Below are positions 6,920 to 14,165 of a stretch of 17,377 nucleotides of DNA, in pieces (position 1 is the stretch's first letter; every line of letters starts with the position of its first letter). A program made the position numbers and the translations under genes. The DNA comes from JAYQUR01 sp038133505. Lineage in GTDB: Bacteria; Pseudomonadota; Alphaproteobacteria; MPNO01; UBA830. Below the pieces are notes generated by a model. The model made no database searches and was not told the DNA's origin. It saw only the letters and a list, made by a program, of their open reading frames with translations. The DNA is taken from the NCBI GenBank assembly GCA_038133505.1, contig JAYPTI010000058.1:1-17377 (forward strand). Direction: 5' to 3'.

Positions 6920-8467
6920 ATGTCGAACGAACTTGGCGCCATGCACAACAAGATCGTGCCGCGGGCCTTCGAGGACCTGCGCGGCTGGATCGAGGCACTG
7001 CGCGCGGAAGGCGAGCTGCACGAAATCGACGTCGAGGTCGACTGGGATTGCGAGCTGGGCACCATCGCCCGCAAGACCTTCGGGACCGGCCACGGGCCGG
7101 CGCTGCTGTTCAACAACATCAAGGGATACGGCCCCGGCGACGACGTCTATTCGCGCAAGGTCTTCACCGGCGGCCTGTCGAACTATCGCCGCGTCGCGAT
7201 GATGCTCGGCCTGCCGACGGATGCGCCGGTCCGCGACCTCGTGCTGGCCACCCGCCACTTCCTGCAGCAGCGCGTGAAGCCGGTGGAGGTCAAGGAAGGC
7301 GCGGTCAAGGAGAATGTCGTCACCGGCGACGCCATCGACATCTACAAGATTCCGGTGCCGCGCTGGCACCGCGAGGACGGCGGCCGCTACATCAATACCT
7401 ATCAGGCCACCATCACGATGGACCCCGACACGGGGCAGCACAATCTCGGTATCTACCGCGGCATGCTCGGACATAAGGACACGCTGCCGGTGCTGCTGTG
7501 GCGCGCGCAGAACTGGGGCGTGCATTTCCAGAAATGGGCCGACCGCGGCATGAAGATGCCGGTTGCGCACGTCTACGGCTGGGAGCCGTCGCTGCCCTAT
7601 TGCGCGTCGGCGCCGATCCCGACCGGCGTGTCGGAATACGAGGTCATGGGCGCGATCCGCGGCCGGCCGGTCGAGCTGATCAAGTGCGAGACGTCGGACC
7701 TGATGGTGCCGGCCAATGCGGAAATGGTGATCGAGGGCTATATCGATCCCGATCCGGCGACCTTCGAGATGGAAGGCCCGTTCGGCGAGTACACCGGCTA
7801 TTTCGGCGGCGACCAGGGACCCAAGCACGTCACCAAGGTGACCGCGGTCACGTACCGGAACGATTCGATCCACCGCGGCACGCTCGAGGGCACGCTGCCC
7901 AAGATGCTCAACGAGAACTCGATCACGAGTTCGGTGCAGCGCGCCGGCGTCGCCTGGAACGTGCTCGAGCGTGCGGGCGTGCCGGGCGTCACCGACGTCC
8001 ACTGCCCGGCGGCCAATAACGGCACGACGCTGATGATCCAGCTCAAGCAGACCTATCGCGGCCAGGCCAAGCAGGCGGCGGCCGCCATCTGGGGCTCGAA
8101 CGCGGCGCACCTGCGCTACAAGAACATCTGGGTCGTGGACGAGGACATCGACATCCACGATTACGGTTCCGTCGACTGGGCGTTTGCCTACCGCGTGAAC
8201 GCGGCGGAGGACGACATCGTCTTCTTCCCGGGCTCGTTCGGCTCGCTGCTCGATCCGTCAACCCGCCTCCGCGACCGCGATCCGATGAAGTTCGGCACCG
8301 GAAAGTGGACGCGCGTGCTGATCGACGCGACCGTCAATCTCGACTTCGACCTCGAGGATCAGTACGGCGGCAACCGATATCCGCCGATGGTCTTCCCGCA
8401 CAAGGACGACATGGCGCACATCAAGTCGCGCTGGGCCGAGTACGGTTTCGAGGGCGATTTCGACTAG
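6920..8467 (+). CDS. UbiD-family prenylated-FMN decarboxylase, paralogue 2
   Basis: 515 aa. A second complete UbiD-family protein, colinear with the first. The cofactor/active-site pattern is kept: GQHNLGIYRGM (N175, R180) and EMEGPFGEYTGYF (E285, E290), the latter closer to the classical EGPFGE form than paralogue 1 (EGPYAE). Where paralogue 1 has RAQHWGAHY, this one has RAQNWGVHF, so only the second His is shared and is the better metal-ligand candidate. A GAGGGAG ribosome site (6906-6912) supports the ATG at 6920. Two UbiD-like proteins side by side could be separate enzymes for different acids, or unequal subunits as in phenylphosphate carboxylase; sequence alone does not decide. It converges with tadA, 23 nt away. 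Confidence 0.92.
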   Translation: MSNELGAMHNKIVPRAFEDLRGWIEALRAEGELHEIDVEVDWDCELGTIARKTFGTGHGPALLFNNIKGYGPGDDVYSRKVFTGGLSNYRRVAMMLGLPTDAPVRDLVLATRHFLQQRVKPVEVKEGAVKENVVTGDAIDIYKIPVPRWHREDGGRYINTYQATITMDPDTGQHNLGIYRGMLGHKDTLPVLLWRAQNWGVHFQKWADRGMKMPVAHVYGWEPSLPYCASAPIPTGVSEYEVMGAIRGRPVELIKCETSDLMVPANAEMVIEGYIDPDPATFEMEGPFGEYTGYFGGDQGPKHVTKVTAVTYRNDSIHRGTLEGTLPKMLNENSITSSVQRAGVAWNVLERAGVPGVTDVHCPAANNGTTLMIQLKQTYRGQAKQAAAAIWGSNAAHLRYKNIWVVDEDIDIHDYGSVDWAFAYRVNAAEDDIVFFPGSFGSLLDPSTRLRDRDPMKFGTGKWTRVLIDATVNLDFDLEDQYGGNRYPPMVFPHKDDMAHIKSRWAEYGFEGDFD

Positions 8468-8490
8468 ACGATGGAATGCCGCCGCTCGCG

Positions 8491-8961
8491 CTAACGGCGG
8501 GCGGCAAAAAAATCCTTCAATAACGCGGCGGCATCGGTTTCACCGATGCCGCCGTAAATTTCGGGGCGATGGAAACAGCTCGGTTGCGCGAAGATGCGCG
8601 GGCCGTGCTCCACGCCGCCGCCCTTGGCATCCGACGCACCGAAATAGACCCGGCGCAGCCGCGCGAACGAGATCGCCTGCGCGCACATCGGGCACGGCTC
8701 CAGCGTCACATAGAGATCGCATCCGACGAGGCGGGGCTCGCCGCGCGCTTTCGCCGCCTCGCGGATAACGATCATCTCGGCATGGCCGGTAGGATCGCGA
8801 TCCGCTTCCGTCCGGTTGCCCGCCTCCGACAGAACCTCGCCCGTCGCGCCGTCGACGAGCACCGCGCCGACAGGTACTTCGCCGCGGTCGGCGGCCGCAC
8901 GCGCCTGCGCCAGCGCGCGCTCCATGTAAACGGAGGTGGAAAGGTCGGGACCGGTCGTCAT
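8491..8961 (-). CDS. tadA: tRNA-specific adenosine deaminase
   Basis: 156 aa zinc-dependent cytidine deaminase-fold enzyme that converts A34 to inosine in the tRNA-Arg(ACG) anticodon, allowing it to read CGU, CGC and CGA. The zinc site is visible as H60-A-E62 (GHAEM) and C90-P-M-C93 (EPCPMC). The VPVGAVLVD start and the tail KGGGVEHGPRIF fit TadA, although guanine deaminases and other nucleoside deaminases share the core. No Shine-Dalgarno site precedes the ATG at 8961; instead a TACAAT -10 lies 8 nt upstream, suggesting a leaderless message. An internal ATG at codon 13 is possible but lacks a ribosome site. The gene is monocistronic in this window and converges with the second UbiD gene. Confidence 0.88.
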   Translation of the reverse strand: MTTGPDLSTSVYMERALAQARAAADRGEVPVGAVLVDGATGEVLSEAGNRTEADRDPTGHAEMIVIREAAKARGEPRLVGCDLYVTLEPCPMCAQAISFARLRRVYFGASDAKGGGVEHGPRIFAQPSCFHRPEIYGGIGETDAAALLKDFFAARR

Positions 8962-8969
8962 CGCCGCAC

Positions 8970-8996
8970 ATTGTAAGCGACGCGCCGGGCGGTCAA
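8970..8996 (-). promoter_or_regulatory. Candidate sigma-70-type promoter of tadA
   Basis: On the minus strand TTGACC (8996-8991) and TACAAT (8975-8970) are separated by 15 nt, slightly shorter than the optimum 17. The -10 ends 8 nt before the tadA ATG, so transcription would start at or next to the start codon. Confidence 0.5.
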
Positions 8997-9238
8997 GTCG
9001 GGTTGGCGTCCCCTCCGCCTATTTCTCGCCGCGCCGGCAACGGGTTTCCCGAACGTCGCGCCCCACCGGGCAAGGTGAGGACGCCCGCCCGCGCGTTCCC
9101 GCTCGGCCGGTGCTGGAGTTGGCCCGGGTACGACGTCGGGGAGTCTTCCGCCTCGGCGCAACGTATCGCCCTCCGGGGTAGCACTACTGCGCGGATCGGG
9201 CGGAGACGACCGGAAAAGCCGCATACCCGCTGCCCGCA

Positions 9239-9254
9239 CGGGTAGTACTACCCG
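9239..9254. repeat. Perfect 16-bp palindrome
   Basis: CGGGTAGTACTACCCG reads the same on both strands. A degenerate relative, GGGGTAGCACTACTGC, lies at about 9176-9190. A third related dyad, CCGTAGTACGG, is at 9634-9644. These look like versions of a GTAGTAC-centred site, suitable for a dimeric DNA-binding protein. Confidence 0.45.
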
Positions 9255-9526
9255 GGTCGCCGTCGGGGTAGCCTTCGATCGGCTCATGTCGGGCGACAGG
9301 GTGGACGATTTGGCTGCTCCCGCGCCAAGTATGACCGGATCGTGGCTGTCGGACCGGAGAATCCACAGGCTCTCCGCCTTCGGGGCGCCGCCGTATTCGA
9401 TCCGGCGATTCCGGACCCGCGAAACGCCAACCCAAGAAACCCGAAGCTGCAGCATTGTAGCCGGACACCCCCGATTTTTATCGGCACTACGCAATTTCCC
9501 CGACGGCCAGCAGCTTATTGAAATCA

Positions 9527-9642
9527 GCCATACCGTAATACCAGGAGGCAGACTTACCTCGCTCTATCACCCGAAAACCATATATGAACCGGACAATTCC
9601 GCCATCCGGGCGGATGAAGCACGTCAGGCCATACCGTAGTAC
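9527..9642. repeat. 15-mer direct repeat GCCATACCGTARTAC
   Basis: GCCATACCGTAATAC at 9527-9541 and GCCATACCGTAGTAC at 9628-9642 differ at one base and lie 101 nt apart in the gene-free tract. A second pair of shared words, AATTTCCCCG, occurs at 9493-9502 and 9986-9995. This suggests local duplication or repeated binding sites. Confidence 0.45.
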
Positions 9643-10174
9643 GGGAAATTTCCGACCGGTACGTCCGCGCATCTGCCGGCGGCGCCGGGACCGGAGAGGG
9701 CTCGACTGGAGGCCAGAGTCCCCTGACGATGTCTGGCCGTTCCCCGGAAAACGGCCGGCAGCGCATTGTAGACCCGCTCGCCGGTCCCCGATTTCACCGC
9801 CGCGCCGTTCGGGCATGATCGTCTGCCCGACGCCGCGTCGCTGCCGGGCGATATGTGCCTCCGGATCCAGAACGACCTGCACCCTCCGGGCTCGTCGGCG
9901 CCGCGACCGGCAATCGGCCGGCATCGGAGGAGCACTACCGAATCGCGTGACCAGGTTCGTCGGATATGGCGGTGCCGGACATACGAATTTCCCCGTCCGA
10001 CGACGGCGAGAAGGAGATGAGGTCGGCGCTTCCGTCCAGCACCGCGGCGACTGCGGGAGGGAACGAACGTTCCCCGCATTCTGGCCGGCGGTCGCCCGGG
10101 AAAACGTGCGAACTTTACCGTTTCGCAACGCTCGCGCCGTACTTTTGGTTAATCGAACCTGAAACGGCAGCAAG

Positions 10175-11926
10175 ATGACCAACACCTCCCTACGCGCCTC
10201 GCTCGAAAATGCGGTCGAGGCGTTTCGCACCGGCAATCTCGATGCAGCCGGCGGCCATTGTTCGGCCGTCCTCGCCGACCAGCCCGACAATACCGATGCG
10301 CTTCATATCCTCGGCGCCATCCGCCTGCGCCAGAACGATCCTGCGACGGCTGTCGATCTTCTTTCCCAGGCGTCCCGGCGCGACGGCAAGAACCCCGAGA
10401 TCCTCGCGAACCTCGGCGCGGCGCATCGCGCGGCCGGCGATCCGGAACGGGCGGCGGACATCCTGCGCCGGGCGGTGAAGATCGCCCCGCACAGCGCGGC
10501 CGCGCATCTCAACCTCGCCAACGCATACGCAGACGCCGACGACAACGCCAAGGCGGCGCGTCACTACGCCCGCACGGTCCAGCTCGCGCCGGAAAGCCTG
10601 CAGGCGCGTCGTCGTCTGGCCGATATCCTGTGGGCGGAAGGGGAGCTTGCCGGCGCCATCGATCAGTTCGACGCGCTCCTCAAGCGGTCGCCGGAGGACG
10701 CGGAAGTCCTGAACGCGACAGGCGCGCTTCACGCCGAGGCCGGCAACGAGGAACGCGCGGAGGAACTGTTCCGGGCCGCCCGCGCGATCGCGCAGTTCGA
10801 CATCGATATCGCCGCCAACCTCGCCAACATCCTCGCGTGCCGCTTCAGTTACGACGAGGCGCTGGAGCTGTACGGCAAGGTCATCGCATCGCGGCACGGC
10901 GACGCCGACATGCTGAGCAACGCAGCCAACGTCAATCGGCGAAAAGGCGACCTGGCCGCGGCGGAGGAATTCTATCGCAAGGCGATCTCGACCGAGGCGC
11001 ACCATTGCGACGCAAACGCCGGCCTCGCCAACTGCCTCCTGTCCGCCGGCCGCTTCGCCGAGGGCTGGCGTCACTATCTCGAGCGGGAAAGCGTCCGAAA
11101 CGCCTCGGGCGGGTTGCTGCGCGCTCCCCTGCCCGAAAACCTGTCGGGCAAACGCGTCACGATCCTGGCGGATCAGGGTCTCGGCGACGAGATATTCTTC
11201 CTGCGCTTCGCAGCCGCGATCAAGTCGCGCGGCGCTTCGGTCGCGTACCGGCCGGAGCCGCGGCTCGCCGCGATGCTGGAACGCGCCGGTATCGTCGACG
11301 AAATCCTGCCGCCGGATGCCGGCACGCTGGGCGACTACGTCGTCGCCGTCGGCGACTTGCCGTTCCTGCTCGAAATGGGGGACACAGACACGCCGCCGCC
11401 CTCGATCGCGCTGCCCGCACTGGCGGACCGCGAAGCGGCCCTGCGCGCGAAGCTCGAAACGTTCGGCCCCGCGCCATGGATCGGCGTGACGTGGCGCGCC
11501 GGCACGGCCAACCGCCGCCGCCTGCTGTTCAAGGAAGCGCCCGCCGAAGCGCTCGCCGGCGCACTGCCGGAGGACGCGACGATCGTCGCGATCCAGCGCG
11601 GCGCGCGGCACGGCGAGATAGACGCATTTGCCGACGCGCTCGGCCGGCCGGTGCTGAATCTCTCCGCGGCGAACGACGACCTCGAATCCCTGCTGGCGTT
11701 GCCCGGCCTGCTCGACGACTACGTCGCGGTCAGCAACACGATGGTTCACCTGCGCGAAGCGCGCGGCAGGACGAGCCATGTCCTGGTTCCGGCGCCGCCC
11801 GAGTTCCGCTGGATTGCGGAAGGCGGCGAGAGCCCGTGGTTCCCCGGCTCGCCGGTCTATCGGCAGCAGCCGGACGGGGACTGGGAGACCGCCATGTCGA
11901 CGCTTGCGAAGGAGATCCGCCGATGA
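10175..11926 (+). CDS. TPR-repeat protein with C-terminal glycosyltransferase-like domain
   Basis: 583 aa. The first 290 or so residues are tandem tetratricopeptide repeats (about eight 34-residue units; e.g. ALHILGAIRLRQNDPATAVD, AHLNLANAYADADDNAKAAR). After a WRHYLERE link, the C-terminal 280 residues resemble the GT-B fold of the ADP-heptose/GT9 and GT41-like group: ADQGLGDEIFFLRF near 333-346 (the usual QGLGD loop), WIGVTWRAGT, and VSNTMVHLREARGRTSHVLVP toward the end. Such proteins are often tied to surface-polysaccharide or flagellin glycosylation. The ribosome site before the ATG is weak, and a 7-bp inverted pair CCGTTTC (10118-10124)/GAAACGG (10161-10167) flanks the presumed leader. 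It is followed directly by a small glycosyltransferase, which supports a joint role. Confidence 0.85.
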   Translation: MTNTSLRASLENAVEAFRTGNLDAAGGHCSAVLADQPDNTDALHILGAIRLRQNDPATAVDLLSQASRRDGKNPEILANLGAAHRAAGDPERAADILRRAVKIAPHSAAAHLNLANAYADADDNAKAARHYARTVQLAPESLQARRRLADILWAEGELAGAIDQFDALLKRSPEDAEVLNATGALHAEAGNEERAEELFRAARAIAQFDIDIAANLANILACRFSYDEALELYGKVIASRHGDADMLSNAANVNRRKGDLAAAEEFYRKAISTEAHHCDANAGLANCLLSAGRFAEGWRHYLERESVRNASGGLLRAPLPENLSGKRVTILADQGLGDEIFFLRFAAAIKSRGASVAYRPEPRLAAMLERAGIVDEILPPDAGTLGDYVVAVGDLPFLLEMGDTDTPPPSIALPALADREAALRAKLETFGPAPWIGVTWRAGTANRRRLLFKEAPAEALAGALPEDATIVAIQRGARHGEIDAFADALGRPVLNLSAANDDLESLLALPGLLDDYVAVSNTMVHLREARGRTSHVLVPAPPEFRWIAEGGESPWFPGSPVYRQQPDGDWETAMSTLAKEIRR

Positions 11927-11958
11927 ATTTCCAGTCCCGCATCATGCAGGAGCATCAG

Positions 11959-12654
11959 ATGACGGATGCTCCCTTCCCCGTCTATGTGGGCTACGACCGG
12001 CGCGAGGACGCCGCCTACCGCGTGTGCCGGCATTCGCTGGAGACGCGCTCGTCCGTGCCGCTTCGTATCATCCCGCTGGTGCAGGACGCGCTCCGCGCCA
12101 AGGGCCTCTATACGCGCAACATCGACCCGCTCGCCTCGACCGATTTCACCTACACCCGCTTCTTCGTGCCGTATCTCGCCGGCTACGAAGGCTGGGCGAT
12201 GTTCTGCGACTGCGATTTCCTGTGGCTCGCCGACATCGCCGAACTGATCGGGCAGATCGACGACCGGTACGCGGTCATGTGCGTCCATCACGACCACCGG
12301 CCGTCGGAAAAGCACAAGATGGACGGGCGCAAGCAGACGCTGTATCCGCGCAAGAACTGGTCCTCTATGATCCTCTACAATTGCGGCCATCCGGCGAACC
12401 GGGCGTTGACGCCGGAACTTGCCAACACGGAGACCGGCAAGTATCTGCATCGGTTCGCCTGGCTCGACGACGAGCTGATCGGCGAAGTATCGGAGACATG
12501 GAACTGGCTCGAAGGCTGGAACGAGACGCCGGACGACGGACATCCGAACGTGGTGCATTACACCCGGGGCGGTCCGTGGTTCGAGGACTGGCAGGACGTC
12601 GACTTCGGCGACCTGTGGCTCAAGGAAGAAGCGGAGCTTCTCGCCGCAAGCTGA
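11959..12654 (+). CDS. Small DxD glycosyltransferase-like protein
   Basis: 231 aa soluble protein. It begins FPVYVGYDRREDAAYRV and has FCDCDFLW (D84, D86), a DxD-type motif used for metal and nucleotide-sugar binding in GT-A enzymes such as family 8. Later conserved-looking segments are YPRKNWSSMILYNCGHP, WNWLEGWNE and VVHYTRGGPWFEDW, the latter resembling the C-terminal His motif of such transferases. Acceptor and donor unknown. I chose the ATG at 11959 because AGGAG (11948-11952) sits 6 nt upstream. An in-frame ATG at 11923 overlaps the TPR-gene stop as ATGA and is the alternative; it would add 12 residues. Tight coupling to the TPR/GT gene suggests they act on the same glycan. Confidence 0.82.
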   Translation: MTDAPFPVYVGYDRREDAAYRVCRHSLETRSSVPLRIIPLVQDALRAKGLYTRNIDPLASTDFTYTRFFVPYLAGYEGWAMFCDCDFLWLADIAELIGQIDDRYAVMCVHHDHRPSEKHKMDGRKQTLYPRKNWSSMILYNCGHPANRALTPELANTETGKYLHRFAWLDDELIGEVSETWNWLEGWNETPDDGHPNVVHYTRGGPWFEDWQDVDFGDLWLKEEAELLAAS

Positions 12655-12664
12655 GGCCGCGGCC

Positions 12665-13384
12665 ATGAAGCCGCCCGTTATCGGCGTCACCCTCGATTCA
12701 GAGGACCCCGGCGGCTATTCGAAATTCCCGTGGTATGCGGTCCGCGTGAACTACGCGGGCGCGGTGACGCGGGCGGGCGGCCTGCCGATCATGCTGCCGC
12801 ACGAGGTCGACCAGGTCGGCGCCTATCTCGACGAGATCGACGGGCTGATCGTCACCGGCGGCGCCTTCGACGTCGACCCGGCGCTGTTCGGCGCCGAAGC
12901 GCGCCATCCGTCGGTCGTCCTCAAATCGCAGCGCACGGACTTCGAATGGGGCGTCACGCAGGGCGCGCTCGACCGCGACATGCCGGTTCTCGGTATCTGC
13001 GGCGGCCAGCAGCTTCTCAACGTCGTGCTCGGGGGCACGTTGATCCAGCACATCCCCGACGAGATCGACGATCCGCTCGCCCACGAACAGCCCAACCCGC
13101 GCGACGAGCCGGGCCACGACGTGATCGTGAGCGAGGGCACCCTTCTCCATCGCATCGCGGGCGCGACGAAACTGTCGGTGAATTCCGCCCACCACCAGGC
13201 GGTCAAGGACGTCGGCGACGGCGTGGTGATCGACGCGGTCGCGCCCGACGGCGTCATCGAGGGCATCGAGGCGCCCGCGCGCCGGTTCTGCCTCGGCGTG
13301 CAATGGCATCCGGAATTCTCCATCGACCCGGCCGACGAGAAGATCTTCGACGCCTTCATCGCGGAAGCTTCGCGTGGCAAATGA
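12665..13384 (+). CDS. Gamma-glutamyl-gamma-aminobutyrate hydrolase (PuuD)-family amidotransferase
   Basis: 239 aa class I glutamine amidotransferase-like hydrolase (peptidase C26). The catalytic triad is visible: C112 in GICGGQQLLNVVLGG, and H215 and E217 in GVQWHPEF. IDGLIVTGGAFDVDPALFG (59-77) and VNSAHHQAV are further family marks. PuuD hydrolyses gamma-glutamyl-GABA in putrescine breakdown; other members cleave gamma-glutamyl amides or act in unrelated pathways, and no putrescine genes are nearby, so the substrate is open. The start is 10 nt after the glycosyltransferase stop with a weak ribosome site. Its last 11 nt overlap the RluB gene. Confidence 0.88.
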   Translation: MKPPVIGVTLDSEDPGGYSKFPWYAVRVNYAGAVTRAGGLPIMLPHEVDQVGAYLDEIDGLIVTGGAFDVDPALFGAEARHPSVVLKSQRTDFEWGVTQGALDRDMPVLGICGGQQLLNVVLGGTLIQHIPDEIDDPLAHEQPNPRDEPGHDVIVSEGTLLHRIAGATKLSVNSAHHQAVKDVGDGVVIDAVAPDGVIEGIEAPARRFCLGVQWHPEFSIDPADEKIFDAFIAEASRGK

Positions 13385-14165
13385 CATCGAGATGAGCGAG
13401 ACCGGCGGGCGCGAGCGGATCGCCAAGCGCCTGTCGCGGGCGGGCGTCTGCTCCCGGCGCGAGGCCGAGCGCTGGATCGCCGACGGCCGGATCGTCGTCG
13501 ACGGCCACAAGATTTCCGAGCCGGGCACGCTGGTCGACGACAGCTCCGACATCCGCGTCGACGGCAAGCCCATAGCAGCGCCGCAGGCGACACGGCTGTG
13601 GCGCTATCACAAGCCGGCCGGTCTGATCTGCTCCAACAACGATCCGCAGGGCCGCCCGACGATTTTCGACAAGCTGCCGAAGCACCTGCCGCGCGTCATG
13701 ACCGTCGGCCGCCTCGACTACGATTCCGAGGGGCTGCTGCTTCTGACCAACGACGGGGGGCTCGCCCGCAAGCTGGAACTGCCCGCGACCGGCTGGGTGC
13801 GGCGCTACCGGATACGCGTCTACAAGACGCCGACCGAAGACGATTTCGCGAAACTCGCCAAGGGGCTGACGGTCGACGGCGTGATCTACGGGCCCGTCGA
13901 GGCCTCGGTCGACAGCGCCAAGGGGGCGAACGCCTGGCTTACCGTCGCCCTGCAGGAGGGCAAGAACCGGGAAATCCGCCGGCTGTTCGACCATCTCGGA
14001 TACCCGGTGAACCGGCTGATCCGGATCGCCTATGGACCTTTCCAGCTCGGCAAGATGCCCCGCGGCGCGGTGGAGGAAGTGCCGGGGCGCGTCCTGCGCG
14101 ACCAGCTCGGCGCAAAAGGCGGCGCCGGACGGCAGAAGAATGCGAATCGTCGCGGGCACGCATAA
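13374..14165 (+). CDS. rluB: 23S rRNA pseudouridine synthase, RsuA/RluB family
   Basis: 263 aa. An S4 RNA-binding domain (about 13-60: ERIAKRLSRAGVCSRREAERWI) precedes the RsuA/RluB/RluE/RluF catalytic domain, with catalytic D115 in VGRLDYDSEGLLLLTNDG. The EGKNREIRRLFDHLG motif and RLIRIAYGPFQLG close the active site. By analogy with E. coli RluB it would modify U2605 of 23S rRNA; RluE/F-type specificity cannot be excluded. I use the GTG start at 13374, which has GGAAG at 13362-13366 and overlaps the upstream gene by 11 nt; an in-frame ATG at 13392 is an alternative. The tail is a basic extension (KNANRRGHA). Its 3' end overlaps rsmD by 26 nt, so the two ribosomal RNA modification genes are probably cotranscribed. 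Confidence 0.88.
   Translation: MANDIEMSETGGRERIAKRLSRAGVCSRREAERWIADGRIVVDGHKISEPGTLVDDSSDIRVDGKPIAAPQATRLWRYHKPAGLICSNNDPQGRPTIFDKLPKHLPRVMTVGRLDYDSEGLLLLTNDGGLARKLELPATGWVRRYRIRVYKTPTEDDFAKLAKGLTVDGVIYGPVEASVDSAKGANAWLTVALQEGKNREIRRLFDHLGYPVNRLIRIAYGPFQLGKMPRGAVEEVPGRVLRDQLGAKGGAGRQKNANRRGHA

Larger units (their letters stand above)
8997..10174. other. About 1.2-kb tract with no convincing gene
   Basis: Open frames exist on both strands, but their translations are Arg/Pro/Ser-rich shadows with no recognisable family. The part from about 9470 to 9640 is visibly more AT-rich than the surroundings. It holds several dyads (9239-9254, 9634-9644, 10059-10074) and short repeated words (listed separately). 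It separates tadA from the next gene cluster. It could be a decayed gene region, a regulatory or small-RNA tract, or an insertion scar. The best protein-like fragment is on the minus strand at 9487-9650 (containing GGIVRFIYGFRVIERG and WYYGMADF), unrecognised. Confidence 0.5.

Noticed and set aside
8479..8500. Hairpin CCGCCG/CGGCGG between the second UbiD gene and tadA as a terminator
   Set aside because: It is followed by an A-run on the plus strand, not T, and the minus side lies within the tadA coding end.
8958..9494. 178-codon open frame on the minus strand upstream of tadA
   Set aside because: It overlaps the tadA promoter and start, and its translation shows no domain; typical chance ORF in GC-rich DNA.
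10059..10074. GGGAACG-AA-CGTTCCC dyad as a LexA (SOS) box
   Set aside because: Alphaproteobacterial LexA boxes use GAAC or GTTC direct repeats with a 7-nt spacer; the spacing here does not fit.
9584..10162. 192-codon open frame on the plus strand in the gene-free tract
   Set aside because: Arg-rich shadow translation without family features or a ribosome site.
9487..10290. 267-codon open frame on the minus strand over the gene-free tract and the start of the TPR gene
   Set aside because: Low-complexity Arg/Pro/Ser translation with no recognisable family, overlapping a real gene's start. Only its C-terminal 50 residues look protein-like, not enough to call a gene.
10258..12654. 798-codon frame that would extend the small glycosyltransferase upstream
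   Set aside because: The upstream part is an out-of-frame reading of the TPR gene. Only the part from 11923 or 11959 has family sequence.
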